Below, piece by piece: positions 1-7,881 of a stretch of DNA of 14,389 bases (positions within the stretch are counted from its first letter, which is position 1; every line of letters begins with the position of its first letter). The DNA comes from Alphaproteobacteria bacterium (lineage in GTDB: Bacteria; Pseudomonadota; Alphaproteobacteria; Caulobacterales; Parvularculaceae). Both the position numbers and the translations under genes were made by a program. The stretch lies in assembly GCA_030428745.1 (NCBI GenBank), contig JAUIEG010000014.1:1-14389 (forward strand). Direction: 5' to 3'. The notes below the pieces were generated by a model, which saw only the letters and a list, made by a program, of their open reading frames with translations, was not told the origin of the DNA and did no database searches.

Positions 1-1
1 G

Positions 2-94
2 GAGCCGCCTTCAGACGTGCCGGTTCCGGGCGCGCTGATATTCATGCTTTCAGGAATCGCCGGACTGACTGCCGTCAGAAAACGTAAAAGGTAA
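2..94 (+). CDS. C-terminal end of a VPVPGA/PEP-CTERM-type sorted protein (partial, 5' end outside window)
   Basis: Reading frame 2 is open from the left edge to a TAA at 92-94 and encodes the last 30 residues of a protein. The tail has the three-part exosortase substrate signal: a VPVPGA motif, a hydrophobic segment (LIFMLSGIAGL) and a basic end (RKRKR). The same layout closes the next complete gene, where the motif is also VPVPGA, so the two are probably tandem paralogues or at least substrates of the same sorting enzyme. By analogy with the PEP-CTERM and VPLPA-CTERM families, the protein would be exported by Sec, held in the inner membrane by this tail, then cleaved and transferred by an exosortase. 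Nothing can be said about its main domain because it lies outside the window. Confidence 0.8.
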   Translation, partial: EPPSDVPVPGALIFMLSGIAGLTAVRKRKR

Positions 95-100
95 AGAAAA

Positions 101-131
101 CCGCGAGCAGGGGGATTTGCGCTCGCCGCGG
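101..131 (+). terminator. weak hairpin after the partial sorted-protein gene
   Basis: Seven bases after the TAA at 92-94 there is an inverted repeat, GCGAGC (103-108) and GCTCGC (121-126), with a 12-nt loop. The flanks (CC at 101-102 and GG at 130-131) could extend it around a bulge. The T-rich stretch beyond it is poor (GTTCGTTT), so intrinsic termination is only a possibility. It could also be a 3' stabilising hairpin. Confidence 0.22.
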
Positions 132-250
132 CGTTCGTTTGACATCTTAAAACCCGATGCAGGGTTCATGTCGCGACACTTGTCGGCAGTCGCGCGGTCT
201 ATGCCGGCAGGCCGCTTTTCAAGTTAGAGTATCAAGGAGTATGCGTAAAA

Positions 251-1849
251 ATGACCAACAAGTTGAAAACAGCCCTGTTCGCAGCGGCCTCTATCCTCGC
301 AGTTTCGGCGCCGGCATCGGCGGAAGTTATCATCATCGGCGACCCCAGTGGCGTTTTCCCGGCCGATATCGAAACTAATTCGGAGGCGCCGCTCATCCTG
401 ATTGGCGCATTCGATACGCCGGGCGAAGTTGAAGTAAACGCGGACGCTACAGGGAACGGATTTACAAACATTCACGCAACCGGTTCTGGTTTTCAGGTCG
501 GCTCCAGCACGACATCCGGCGGCGGCGCAGGCGTCTTGCGCGTGATTGGTGACGGCTCGGCCGGTTCCGCATCCGCATTGAGCGATACAAGCTTTGCTGC
601 GGGCATTGGCGGCGACGGCCTTGTCGAAATCAGCAATGGCGGTCTTGTTTCAGCTAAAGTCATTCAGGTGGGAAGCACGTCAGCTCATGATGCGGATATT
701 ATCGTTGACGGCGCCGGCTCAACGCTTGAAGCGACTGGCGGCGACATCGGCTTTAGCGGTGAAGGCGTTGGGACAAGCCGTTCAATAACGGTTCGCAATG
801 GCGGAACGGCGAGCGCCTATGGCGGCGAATTTGGCTCCAACATACAAGTGAATATCGGCGACACCTTTACCGTCACAGGCGATGGCTCCAGCGCAGATTT
901 TGAGGTGGCGCTCTCTGTCGACGGTGCGGTGAACGTTCTCGACGGCGGCCGCATCGATCAGTTTGAAGTTCCCGGCCTTATTGACGGTTTTCCTGCGGAT
1001 TTCGCCACGCTGCAGATTGGCTCTCTCAATTATTTGAACAACGCCGACATTCCGATGGTCCATGTAAGCGGTGCTAATTCGGAAATCTCGCTTACGAGGC
1101 GGGTCAAGATCGGCGGCAGCGACAGCGTCATCATCGATGAGAACGGCATGCTGGTTGAAGATCCTGCTGGAGGTTTTGTAACCGCGGGCACATCCGGCGT
1201 CTTGCTCGTAGAAAATAACGGCATCTTCAGAACGACAAGTGAAATCCTTGTTTCCGGGGAAGGCGACGGCGCATCTGGCGTTCTAACGGTTCGGTCAGGC
1301 GCTAACGTCTTTGCAGATTCCATTACTGTCTCAACAGGCGGGCTATTGGACGGCAATAATGGCTTTATTATCGCAGATGTGAATATTGCTGGCGGCGTGC
1401 TCGCCCCCGGTGACTCGCCTGGTGCAATGCTTATCGACGGTGACCTTACGTTCCAAAGCGCCGCAAGCGTTCTCCAAATCGAGATCGCCGGAACAGGCCC
1501 CGGCGACTTCGATGTCATCACCGTTCTTGGCGATCTTTTTGCGCCGGAAGGATTCACGCTGGAGCTTTCTTTCCTCGACGGCTTCGCGCCAGAAGTCGGC
1601 GAAACGTTCGAGTTTTTGAACATTAGCGGCGAGAACACACTCGACTTCGCGATGCTGCAGGTCATGACAAGCGGCTTGCCTGACAGCTTCGCCTTTGATC
1701 TCGGCTTTGCTAACGGAGTATTTTCCCTGCAAACCATCAGCGCGTCGTCGGAAGTGCCCGTTCCTGGCGCATTCCTGCTGATGTTTTCCGGCCTTGCAGG
1801 GCTTGGTGCAGCAAAAAAACTGAGAGTAGGGCGAATGGCGCGTCAGTAG
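251..1849 (+). CDS. secreted beta-structured surface protein with VPVPGA-type PEP-CTERM sorting tail
   Basis: This 532-aa protein begins with a clear Sec signal peptide: basic MTNKLK, a hydrophobic core, and an ASA|E cleavage site near residue 24. The start is set by AAGGAG at 234-239, 11 nt before ATG 251. The body is rich in Gly, Ser, Asp and Val, contains almost no Cys, and shows loose repeats of the type NGG-x-V-x-A, such as ISNGGLVSAKVI and VRNGGTASAYGG. This is typical of parallel beta-helix proteins with autotransporter-like or PEP-CTERM-associated beta strands. A GVLAPGDSPGAMLIDGD segment matches the PGxSPG motif common in such proteins. The last 31 residues (502-532) hold VPVPGA, a hydrophobic stretch and a basic end (KKLRVGR), which form an exosortase sorting signal. 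A role as an extracellular matrix or adhesion protein is inferred from this architecture. No enzymatic domain is recognisable. Confidence 0.85.
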   Translation: MTNKLKTALFAAASILAVSAPASAEVIIIGDPSGVFPADIETNSEAPLILIGAFDTPGEVEVNADATGNGFTNIHATGSGFQVGSSTTSGGGAGVLRVIGDGSAGSASALSDTSFAAGIGGDGLVEISNGGLVSAKVIQVGSTSAHDADIIVDGAGSTLEATGGDIGFSGEGVGTSRSITVRNGGTASAYGGEFGSNIQVNIGDTFTVTGDGSSADFEVALSVDGAVNVLDGGRIDQFEVPGLIDGFPADFATLQIGSLNYLNNADIPMVHVSGANSEISLTRRVKIGGSDSVIIDENGMLVEDPAGGFVTAGTSGVLLVENNGIFRTTSEILVSGEGDGASGVLTVRSGANVFADSITVSTGGLLDGNNGFIIADVNIAGGVLAPGDSPGAMLIDGDLTFQSAASVLQIEIAGTGPGDFDVITVLGDLFAPEGFTLELSFLDGFAPEVGETFEFLNISGENTLDFAMLQVMTSGLPDSFAFDLGFANGVFSLQTISASSEVPVPGAFLLMFSGLAGLGAAKKLRVGRMARQ

Positions 1850-2373
1850 TTGCCCGCGTGTGCCCGTCGATTGGCGGCGCCTTAGGCCTCAGCCAATGTA
1901 AGCCATCAGCGATCATAGGGTTTTGCCGAAGGGATTCTATTGGCCGAAATATTAGACGGTGGCGATTTAAGTCCGTCCTGATGTCGTATGTGCGTACAGA
2001 GAGGGGCTGCAATTTAGCCGCGGGGTGGTGGCTCGGCATTCTGAGTTGCGATGACAGAGCCAGCGAAAGTTGGCGTCCCCAAATGGAAATGCGTGCGGTT
2101 ACGGGCCCATGGAGCCGATTTGCGGAGTGCTTTTTTGGGGCGCAGCTCGTCGTGACAATTTCATGGCCAAAACTGAAAGCTAGCCTGTATCTGAAACAGC
2201 GACTGCAATATCGGGGCTTCGGTCACGGTATTGCTATCTGCGAATTGTTGCCGTGCTTGCAATTAGACAGGCTTAAGCCCGCTTTGAGGATGAACCGGCC
2301 AAGCCCAATTTCGGGTGAAACGCCGGAGGCAAGGTCCACGCCGGCAAGCCTCACAAAATCCAAATAGTCACAA

Positions 2374-2402
2374 TTGTTATGCCAAACTCACTTGGCTATT
2401 AT
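2374..2402 (+). promoter_or_regulatory. candidate sigma70-type promoter with internal dyad, upstream of the exosortase gene
   Basis: TTGTTA (2374-2379) and TATTAT (2397-2402) are separated by exactly 17 nt, a plausible -35/-10 pair that would start transcription near 2409 and leave a leader of about 93 nt. The spacer contains a perfect inverted repeat, GCCAA (2381-2385) and TTGGC (2392-2396), ending right at the -10 box. That placement would suit a repressor operator. A separate TTGACA at 2451-2456 has no -10 at a workable distance. Confidence 0.4.
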
Positions 2403-2476
2403 CGGTGTCGTCAGGGAGCGGCCCCAAAGAACCCTCGTTTTTTCACTCAATTGACATAAACCCGCTTATGATCGCC

Positions 2477-2493
2477 CATTGCAGCGGGCAATG
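2477..2493 (+). promoter_or_regulatory. leader hairpin touching the exosortase ribosome binding site
   Basis: CATTGC (2477-2482) and GCAATG (2488-2493) form a perfect 6-bp stem with a 5-nt loop. The last base of the stem is the first G of the GAGGA ribosome binding site (2493-2497), which precedes ATG 2502. A competing GCCC/GGGC pairing overlaps it. The element could tune translation start, but this rests on position and pairing only. Confidence 0.3.
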
Positions 2494-2501
2494 AGGACAA
2501 A

Positions 2502-3968
2502 ATGCAGGCGATCGGGCGGAACGCAAAACCGCACAACGCGGTGGCGGCGCTGTTTTACGCCGCCGCGTCTGCGGTCTTCATCGTTATCGCCCAGTCGTCG
2601 GCGATATGGGCGGGCAGCGCTTTAAACCTTAAACCCTTCGCGCCTGTCACCGTCTTTGCGGCGCCTATCTTCGTTATTGTTCTTGTTCTTCTGTTGAGGC
2701 GCGCGCCGCAGCGCGTCGTCCCGCCGTCCCTGTTGATCGCCACGGGCGCCTTTGGCGCTAGCTTCTTCATCAATATCCTGCCGCAGCTTTCCTTGGCTTT
2801 CGCCCTCGCCGGCGCATGGGGGTTTGCGGGGCTCGTCCCAAGTTGGCGTTCCTGGTGGGACGCAAGTCTTTTTCCTGCGCTGCTGACGGCGCTGGTTCTT
2901 CCGTTCGGCGTTTCATCGGAAACCGGCTTCGGTTTCTTCTTGCGCGTCTTCATAACCGATAGCGCCGCACAGATCCTGAACGCCTTCGGCGTGACTTCGC
3001 TTGCAGCCCACGATCTTCTCATTTTCGAGAATACGCTCGCGCGTGTCGATGCGCCCTGCAGCGGACTTAAAAGCCTCTTTACCGGAACGGCTTTTTTCCT
3101 GGCGGCGAGCGCCGTCATGACCCGGCGCCTATCCGCGAAATGGCTTTTCGCCTACAGCGTCTTTCTTCTCCTGATGATTACCGGAAATGTCGCAAGGATT
3201 GTGATCCTCGCTGCAATCATGAATTCCCCCGGCGCCGAGGCGCTCGCGCAGCTGTTTCACATTCCCTTGGGAATTGTCTTTTTCGCCTTGGCTTGTGTGG
3301 CGGGCATTTGGCTCCTCGGCAGGGTCGAAGCGCGACAGCCCGCCGTCCTCGTCGGTGCTAAAGATGGTTGGAGCGTCGCCGCCGCCGCCGCCGCCGTTCT
3401 CGCGGCGGTCGCCGCCGCCTTTCTGTTTTCGCCTGCTGTAAGCGGTGCGGCGGCGCGGCAGCCGGTGATCTCAGCGCCTGCGACGAGCGCTTATCACCCC
3501 CTGGCGCTGACGCCCGCCGAGGAGCGGTTTTACAATTCTCATCAGAATACTGGCGCGAAAAAATGGCGCTTTGACCACAATGGGCTTTCCGGCTCCCTGC
3601 TGATCGTGCGCTCATCGGCGCTGACATCCATGCACGCGCCGGAGATATGTTTTGAGGCAAACGGCCTGGCTGTCCGCCGCATGCAAACACAAATAGGAAA
3701 GGGCGGCGAAACCATCCGTGAACTGTTTTTTGTCGAGCCGGATTTGCACGGACTCTACTGGATGCAATCGCGCGACACCATAACGGACAGTTTCCTCGTT
3801 CGCTTGAAGCGCTATGCCCTTCAGGGTCAAAACGACTGGGTCATGGTCACAATCTTGTTCAATCATGACCTAGAACTCACCGAAAAAACAACATCTGAAT
3901 TCTATAACGATCTTATGCAGCATGTTGACGGGCTGTTAAAAGCGGAGAGAGACAATCGCCATGACTAG
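2502..3968 (+). CDS. exosortase fused to a C-terminal EpsI-like domain
   Basis: This 488-aa inner-membrane transpeptidase-like protein probably cleaves PEP-CTERM-type tails of secreted proteins. Residues about 10-275 contain roughly eight hydrophobic segments. The exosortase active-site residues are in order: Cys186 in DAPCSGLKSL, Arg232 in GNVARIVI and His253 in FHIPLG. A further hydrophobic, alanine-rich helix (about 290-312) leads to an extracytoplasmic EpsI/DUF3485-like domain (about 330-488), recognised by MHAPEICFEANG near the middle and a following LYWMQ strand. Single-chain exosortase-EpsI fusions are known, for example XrtD. I cannot assign the exact exosortase subtype by eye. ATG 2502 follows GAGGA at 2493-2497. 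The gene overlaps the next by 8 nt, implying translational coupling with the VIT/vWA protein. An in-frame run of six GCC codons lies at 3378-3395. Confidence 0.88.
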   Translation: MQAIGRNAKPHNAVAALFYAAASAVFIVIAQSSAIWAGSALNLKPFAPVTVFAAPIFVIVLVLLLRRAPQRVVPPSLLIATGAFGASFFINILPQLSLAFALAGAWGFAGLVPSWRSWWDASLFPALLTALVLPFGVSSETGFGFFLRVFITDSAAQILNAFGVTSLAAHDLLIFENTLARVDAPCSGLKSLFTGTAFFLAASAVMTRRLSAKWLFAYSVFLLLMITGNVARIVILAAIMNSPGAEALAQLFHIPLGIVFFALACVAGIWLLGRVEARQPAVLVGAKDGWSVAAAAAAVLAAVAAAFLFSPAVSGAAARQPVISAPATSAYHPLALTPAEERFYNSHQNTGAKKWRFDHNGLSGSLLIVRSSALTSMHAPEICFEANGLAVRRMQTQIGKGGETIRELFFVEPDLHGLYWMQSRDTITDSFLVRLKRYALQGQNDWVMVTILFNHDLELTEKTTSEFYNDLMQHVDGLLKAERDNRHD

Positions 3969-6657
3969 GATGCTTCCGGGCTTCATCTTCTGGGGATGGA
4001 ACGCCCTGTTTCTTGTTTTCATTGCGCTCATTTTGTTTTCAGGGCTGATCCCGGCAATCTTCATGGCGGTCGCCATGGGCGACATGCCGGTGAGCTTCTT
4101 TCTTAGCATCCTTTTGTTGTTTGCCGCGCCGCCAGCCGCTATTGCGATTGCGTTGAAGCGAAAGACGCGGGACGGCGGGTTTTTGCTGCGGCTTTTTTTC
4201 GGGGTTGAACTGCCAATCTTCCTGACCGCGCTGGGACGGCTCTTTGTGTTGCGGCAGATGACAGCGGGAACGGTCCTTCTCCTCGTCAGCATCGCCGTCG
4301 CCTGTTTCTACTTTTTATGGTCGCTTTACTTTGAGAAGCCGGAAATCCGCAGTCGGATCGCGGCTGTCGCTCACGCCGTCCCCGCCGCCATCATGGTTGT
4401 GGTCGGAATCGGAAGCGCGGCTTTTCTGGCAATCTATGCGCCGCCATCGGCTGTCGCGCTGGCGAAGTTTCTTGGCGATATGCTTGCGGCGTTTTTCTCC
4501 TTCGAATGGCTGTCCAATCTGGAGAGTTTGCTTTCGGCGGGATATTTTGGGTTTGTATTCCTTGTCTTTATGGCGCTTTTTCTGTTCAGCGCTGTTGTCT
4601 TTGTGGTCGCGCCTTTCTTCATGGCGAAATACTACGCCGGCGCCTGGTCGCGCGTGCAGGCGCGGGCGTCGGCGCATATCCCGGGCCTCTTGTTTCTCCT
4701 TCTGTCCGCAAGCGTCGGGGCCGCCTGGACCGGCGCCTATGGGGTTTCGTCTTCGCACCGAGAAGCGGAAACGCTCGCCTGGCTGAGTAATCAGGAGGCG
4801 CTGGCGGACGTTCGCGCCGAGATAGAGACCAGCCGCGAAACCATCCGCGAAGATCTCCTGAACGCCTATCTTTACCGCTATCGCTACCTTCAAGCCCGAA
4901 GCGATACGAATGGCGTCGCACGGCTGTACCGGGCCCAACTGGGAGCGCCGGACGCTGCGGCCGACGCCGTCCAGTCGCTGCACCGCTTCATGCTGACGCC
5001 GTTTCTCTATGGCGGTGAACGACATGACGACCGCGCCGCCGCGCGGCTCTATCACGATATTTTCGACGTCCCTATCCAGAAAGCCGAGCGCGCCGCCATC
5101 AAAAAAGCGCTGCAGGCGACTTGGAACCGCGATGAAGCAGAAGCGGGTCTTCTCGATATCAATTCGAAAAAGGTGCTCGTCGCCGAACAGCATGTCGTGG
5201 TCGAGGAATTCCCGACCCACGCCTCGGTCGAGATCGAAGAGTTCTATGAAAATCGGACGGCCGAACGTCAGGAGATCTACTATTATTTCGCGCTTCCCGA
5301 GGACGCCGCGCTCACCGGCCTCTGGCTCGGCTTCGGCCCCGATCGCTCCAAGCACGATGAATTCATCGTAGCGCCCCGGGGCGCCGCGCAGGAAGTCTAT
5401 GAAAGCGAAGTACGCCGACTTGTCGACCCGGCGCTGCTGGAACAGGTCGGTCCGCGCCAATACAGGCTTCGGGCCTTCCCCGTGCCGCCTAAACAGGGAA
5501 GGAGGCCGGCAGACGAAGACGCCGGGAGCCGCTTGCATATGCGGTTCACCTATGCGGTTCCGCGAACCGGCGCCGCGATCGCTGCGCCGCGCCTGCTCGA
5601 AAAACGCAATGTTTACTGGACCGACAAAACCGTTCGGACCGTTAACGGCGTTGAGGCGAAGGCCACCGAATGGATGCCGCCGCTGCCGGCGCAAACGCCG
5701 CCCGCCAATGAGCAGGTCATCGACACGACTGTCGGCGGGTACAGGGTCTTTGAAACCCCGCCGCCGTTGGAAGCTGCGCCGCTCTCTCTCGCTCTGCTGG
5801 TCGATACGTCCTGGTCCATGCGCGCGCGCGATGCGGCCCTGAAGGAAGAACTCGCCGCGCTGGCGCAAGACGCGAACATCAGGGCGACGCTTTATCTGAT
5901 GGGCGCCGGCGGCGCCGATGCCGCCGCGATGATGCTTGACGCCTTTAACGCAGAGCCCACGCTTGCCTATTTCGGAAGCCTCACGCCGCAGGAGATGCTG
6001 TCGCAATTCAAAGAGAAGGCGGGCGTCGACGCGATTATTATCCTGACTGACCAGGGCCGCTACGAAGCGGATGATAAGTTTGTGCTGGATGAGTCAGGCG
6101 CGCCCTTGTGGTTCGTGCATTTCGGCTTGCCCGCCTACGCTTATGACGACGCCATTCTTGACCGGATCTACAGCACGGGCGGCGGCGCAGCGTCAAATAT
6201 TGACGAGGCGTTGCGCGGTATTCGCGCCGCTGCCGCCGGCTCGAGGCTCGCCGGCGGACGCGCCTGGCGCGTCAAGGCGTTGGAAAATGTGCCGGCGTCG
6301 ATAAACAGCGAAGCGTCAGAATCGCTTGCTGCAATCGCCGCGCGTCAAGCCGCGCTTGCGCTCGCACAAATGCGGGGGACGGAGCTCGCGACTCTCGACG
6401 AAATCCACGCATTGGCGACAAACAATGACATCGTCACGCCATGGTCTTCCATGATCGTCCTCGTCAATGAACGGCAACGCGAAGCGCTCGAGGAAGCCTC
6501 AGGCGACGCGGACCGCTTCTCCCGTGAAGCCAATACCGGCGAGGAGAATCTCACCGCGCCCACAGTGACTGGGGTTCCCGAACCCCATGAATGGATGCTC
6601 CTGTTCATCGCGGCGGAGATTCTGCTTTTTCTGTGGCGCCGCCAGAGGCACGCCTAG
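3961..6657 (+). CDS. polytopic VIT/vWA membrane protein with C-terminal PEP-CTERM-like tail (TIGR02921-like)
   Basis: This 898-aa protein has an unusual layout. Residues about 1-265 hold seven or eight membrane segments. A soluble helical stretch rich in YRYRY and FMLTPFLYGGER-type motifs follows (about 290-395). Next is a vault/inter-alpha-trypsin (VIT) domain (about 400-525) with YYYFALPEDAALTG, RGAAQEVYE and VDPALLEQVGPRQYRLRAF. A von Willebrand A domain (about 607-760) has a metal-site motif DTSWS at 615-619 and an LTDQ motif around Asp697. The end (872-898) is VPEPHEW, a hydrophobic helix and RRQRHA, a PEP-CTERM-like signal. The combination matches the TIGR02921 family of multi-spanning PEP-CTERM proteins and resembles MSEP-CTERM proteins paired with exosortase K. 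The start ATG lies inside the exosortase gene, so the two are co-translated and the fused exosortase is the obvious processing enzyme. Function beyond being an exosortase substrate is unknown; protein-protein binding through VIT/vWA is inferred. Confidence 0.85.
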   Translation: MTRMLPGFIFWGWNALFLVFIALILFSGLIPAIFMAVAMGDMPVSFFLSILLLFAAPPAAIAIALKRKTRDGGFLLRLFFGVELPIFLTALGRLFVLRQMTAGTVLLLVSIAVACFYFLWSLYFEKPEIRSRIAAVAHAVPAAIMVVVGIGSAAFLAIYAPPSAVALAKFLGDMLAAFFSFEWLSNLESLLSAGYFGFVFLVFMALFLFSAVVFVVAPFFMAKYYAGAWSRVQARASAHIPGLLFLLLSASVGAAWTGAYGVSSSHREAETLAWLSNQEALADVRAEIETSRETIREDLLNAYLYRYRYLQARSDTNGVARLYRAQLGAPDAAADAVQSLHRFMLTPFLYGGERHDDRAAARLYHDIFDVPIQKAERAAIKKALQATWNRDEAEAGLLDINSKKVLVAEQHVVVEEFPTHASVEIEEFYENRTAERQEIYYYFALPEDAALTGLWLGFGPDRSKHDEFIVAPRGAAQEVYESEVRRLVDPALLEQVGPRQYRLRAFPVPPKQGRRPADEDAGSRLHMRFTYAVPRTGAAIAAPRLLEKRNVYWTDKTVRTVNGVEAKATEWMPPLPAQTPPANEQVIDTTVGGYRVFETPPPLEAAPLSLALLVDTSWSMRARDAALKEELAALAQDANIRATLYLMGAGGADAAAMMLDAFNAEPTLAYFGSLTPQEMLSQFKEKAGVDAIIILTDQGRYEADDKFVLDESGAPLWFVHFGLPAYAYDDAILDRIYSTGGGAASNIDEALRGIRAAAAGSRLAGGRAWRVKALENVPASINSEASESLAAIAARQAALALAQMRGTELATLDEIHALATNNDIVTPWSSMIVLVNERQREALEEASGDADRFSREANTGEENLTAPTVTGVPEPHEWMLLFIAAEILLFLWRRQRHA

Positions 6658-6828
6658 TTTGCGTTCCGAGCTCGCTGCAAATGGATGATTTGTTCCACGA
6701 GACGCTACACGACGCGAACCAGGAGATCGGCGATCAGCGTTGGTGCGGGCGCATCCGCAATGTCTCGCCTGAGATACTGCATATCGCGATCGATCTGGCG
6801 CATTCAGTTGCGGCTATAATTTGAGGTC

Positions 6829-7881
6829 TTAACTGGTTGGGGGCGAGCGGAAATAGCCTGGGCTGTTTCCAAAATGGCGGCGGAAGGCGCGCGAAAAACT
6901 CGCCTGATCTGCGTAGCCTGTTGTGTCCGCGACCTGCGCAATGGAGACCCCCTCCTTTAGCAGGAGGCGGGCGGCCTTCATGCGCTTGTCGAGGCAATAT
7001 TGCATGATCGAGGTGTCGAAACAGATGCGGAATCCAGTGGCGAGCTTGCGCCGGTTCAGCCCGACCTGGCGGCCGAGCGCCGCAAGCGAGGGCGGATCGA
7101 CGAACGCCGCGTCGAGAATATCGCGCGCCTCTTCAAGCCGTTTGCGATCCCGCGCCGAGAGTGCGGCGTCCTGTGCGACGTCCGCGCTCTGCGTGCATTG
7201 CGCAATGGCGAGGCAGATCAGTTCCACCGATTTTGCTTCCAGATAGGTGTGGCGCAATCCGTCCGTAAACGGACAGGAAACGATGGCGTTGAGTGTTTCG
7301 GCGATGCCGAGCGAGAAGGGAAATAGCCCCTGGTTTTCCCGCACACGCCAGTCGCGCAAATAGGCGATCACATCAGCTACGCCTGATGAGTCGTCGCCCA
7401 TGATCCGTCCGATGGCCTCTTCGTCAAAGAACGGCGCGACCGAGCGCCAGGGCGCCGTTGCGAGCTTCCGGGATTTTTCGACGTGACCGTTGGGCGCTGC
7501 GGTCAGCATGAAGCCTTGCCTGTCGACGAGCGCGGGGTCGAAACCGGGGGAAGGGCTTTCGAGGGAGGCGCCGCTTAGGCGGAAGTGGAAAAAGTTCAGA
7601 TCTTCGTAGACGAATTCGTAATCGAACGCCCGTTCGAAAGCGAGGTCGGAGATCACCAGCCCGAATTGATCGCCGAAGAAACGGATTTCCTGCACGCCGG
7701 ACCAGGGCTCGGCTTCCGTGGCGGAGATGATTTTGCGCTCGCCCCGCGCGCCGGCGGGCGCAAGTTTCCCATCATTCTGCGCCGGCGCGCCAAGGCCCTG
7801 CTGGCTGTAAAGCCGCAGAACGCCTGAATCGCCGCCGTCGTCCTGACCGTCTGCGCGCGCTGTGATGTCCGTGCTTGTCAT
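6829..7881 (-). CDS. AraC-family transcriptional regulator, PchR-like
   Basis: This 350-aa protein has a C-terminal AraC/XylS double helix-turn-helix at about residues 249-347. The first helix pair centres on LAALGRQVGLNRRKLATGFR and the second on IAQVADTTGYADQASFSRAF, followed by FGNSPGYFR. The GLNRRKLATGFR wording is typical of the PchR subgroup, whose founding member controls pyochelin siderophore genes. The N-terminal 230 residues would bind an effector and have no motif I recognise. The gene reads leftward and diverges from the GGT-to-oxidoreductase operon across about 220 bp, so it is the likely regulator of that operon and possibly of itself. ATG 7881 has only a weak upstream AGG. The 3' end faces the VIT/vWA gene across a 171-bp gap, in which only a weak TTTGC/GCAAA pairing (6658-6681) is visible. 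Confidence 0.88.
   Translation of the reverse strand: MTSTDITARADGQDDGGDSGVLRLYSQQGLGAPAQNDGKLAPAGARGERKIISATEAEPWSGVQEIRFFGDQFGLVISDLAFERAFDYEFVYEDLNFFHFRLSGASLESPSPGFDPALVDRQGFMLTAAPNGHVEKSRKLATAPWRSVAPFFDEEAIGRIMGDDSSGVADVIAYLRDWRVRENQGLFPFSLGIAETLNAIVSCPFTDGLRHTYLEAKSVELICLAIAQCTQSADVAQDAALSARDRKRLEEARDILDAAFVDPPSLAALGRQVGLNRRKLATGFRICFDTSIMQYCLDKRMKAARLLLKEGVSIAQVADTTGYADQASFSRAFRRHFGNSPGYFRSPPTS

Larger units (their letters stand above)
1850..2501. other. long intergenic region without a supported gene
   Basis: About 650 bp separate the sorted protein from the exosortase gene. An open frame of 169 codons at 1858-2367 (+) and shorter ones on the minus strand have no ribosome binding site. 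Their compositions are rich in Arg, Trp and Cys, as expected of non-coding DNA. The stretch reads less GC-rich than its flanks. A TTGGC/GCCAA dyad lies at 1871-1896, 21 bp after the stop codon, without a T-run. The last 130 bp hold the promoter candidate and hairpin listed separately. No tRNA, known riboswitch or insertion-sequence ends were recognised. Confidence 0.6.

Noticed and set aside
139..169. TTGACA at 139-144 as a promoter for the 532-aa protein gene
   Set aside because: The -35 is perfect, but no acceptable -10 hexamer lies 16-19 nt downstream (GGGTTCAT region), so no promoter is claimed.
174..209. Short palindromes CGACACTTGTCG (174-185) and TGCCGGCA (202-209) upstream of the 532-aa protein gene
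   Set aside because: Short dyads of this kind are common by chance in GC-rich DNA and no regulator gene is adjacent.
1858..2367. 169-codon open frame on the plus strand
   Set aside because: No ribosome binding site, an Arg/Trp/Cys-rich composition and no recognisable motif; it looks like chance open sequence.
4315..6006. 563-codon open frame on the minus strand inside the VIT/vWA gene
   Set aside because: Arg-rich antisense shadow; the plus frame has clear VIT, vWA and membrane features.
6658..6681. TTTGC/GCAAA pairing after the VIT/vWA gene as a terminator
   Set aside because: Only five paired bases around a 14-nt loop and no T-run; not adequate for an intrinsic terminator call.
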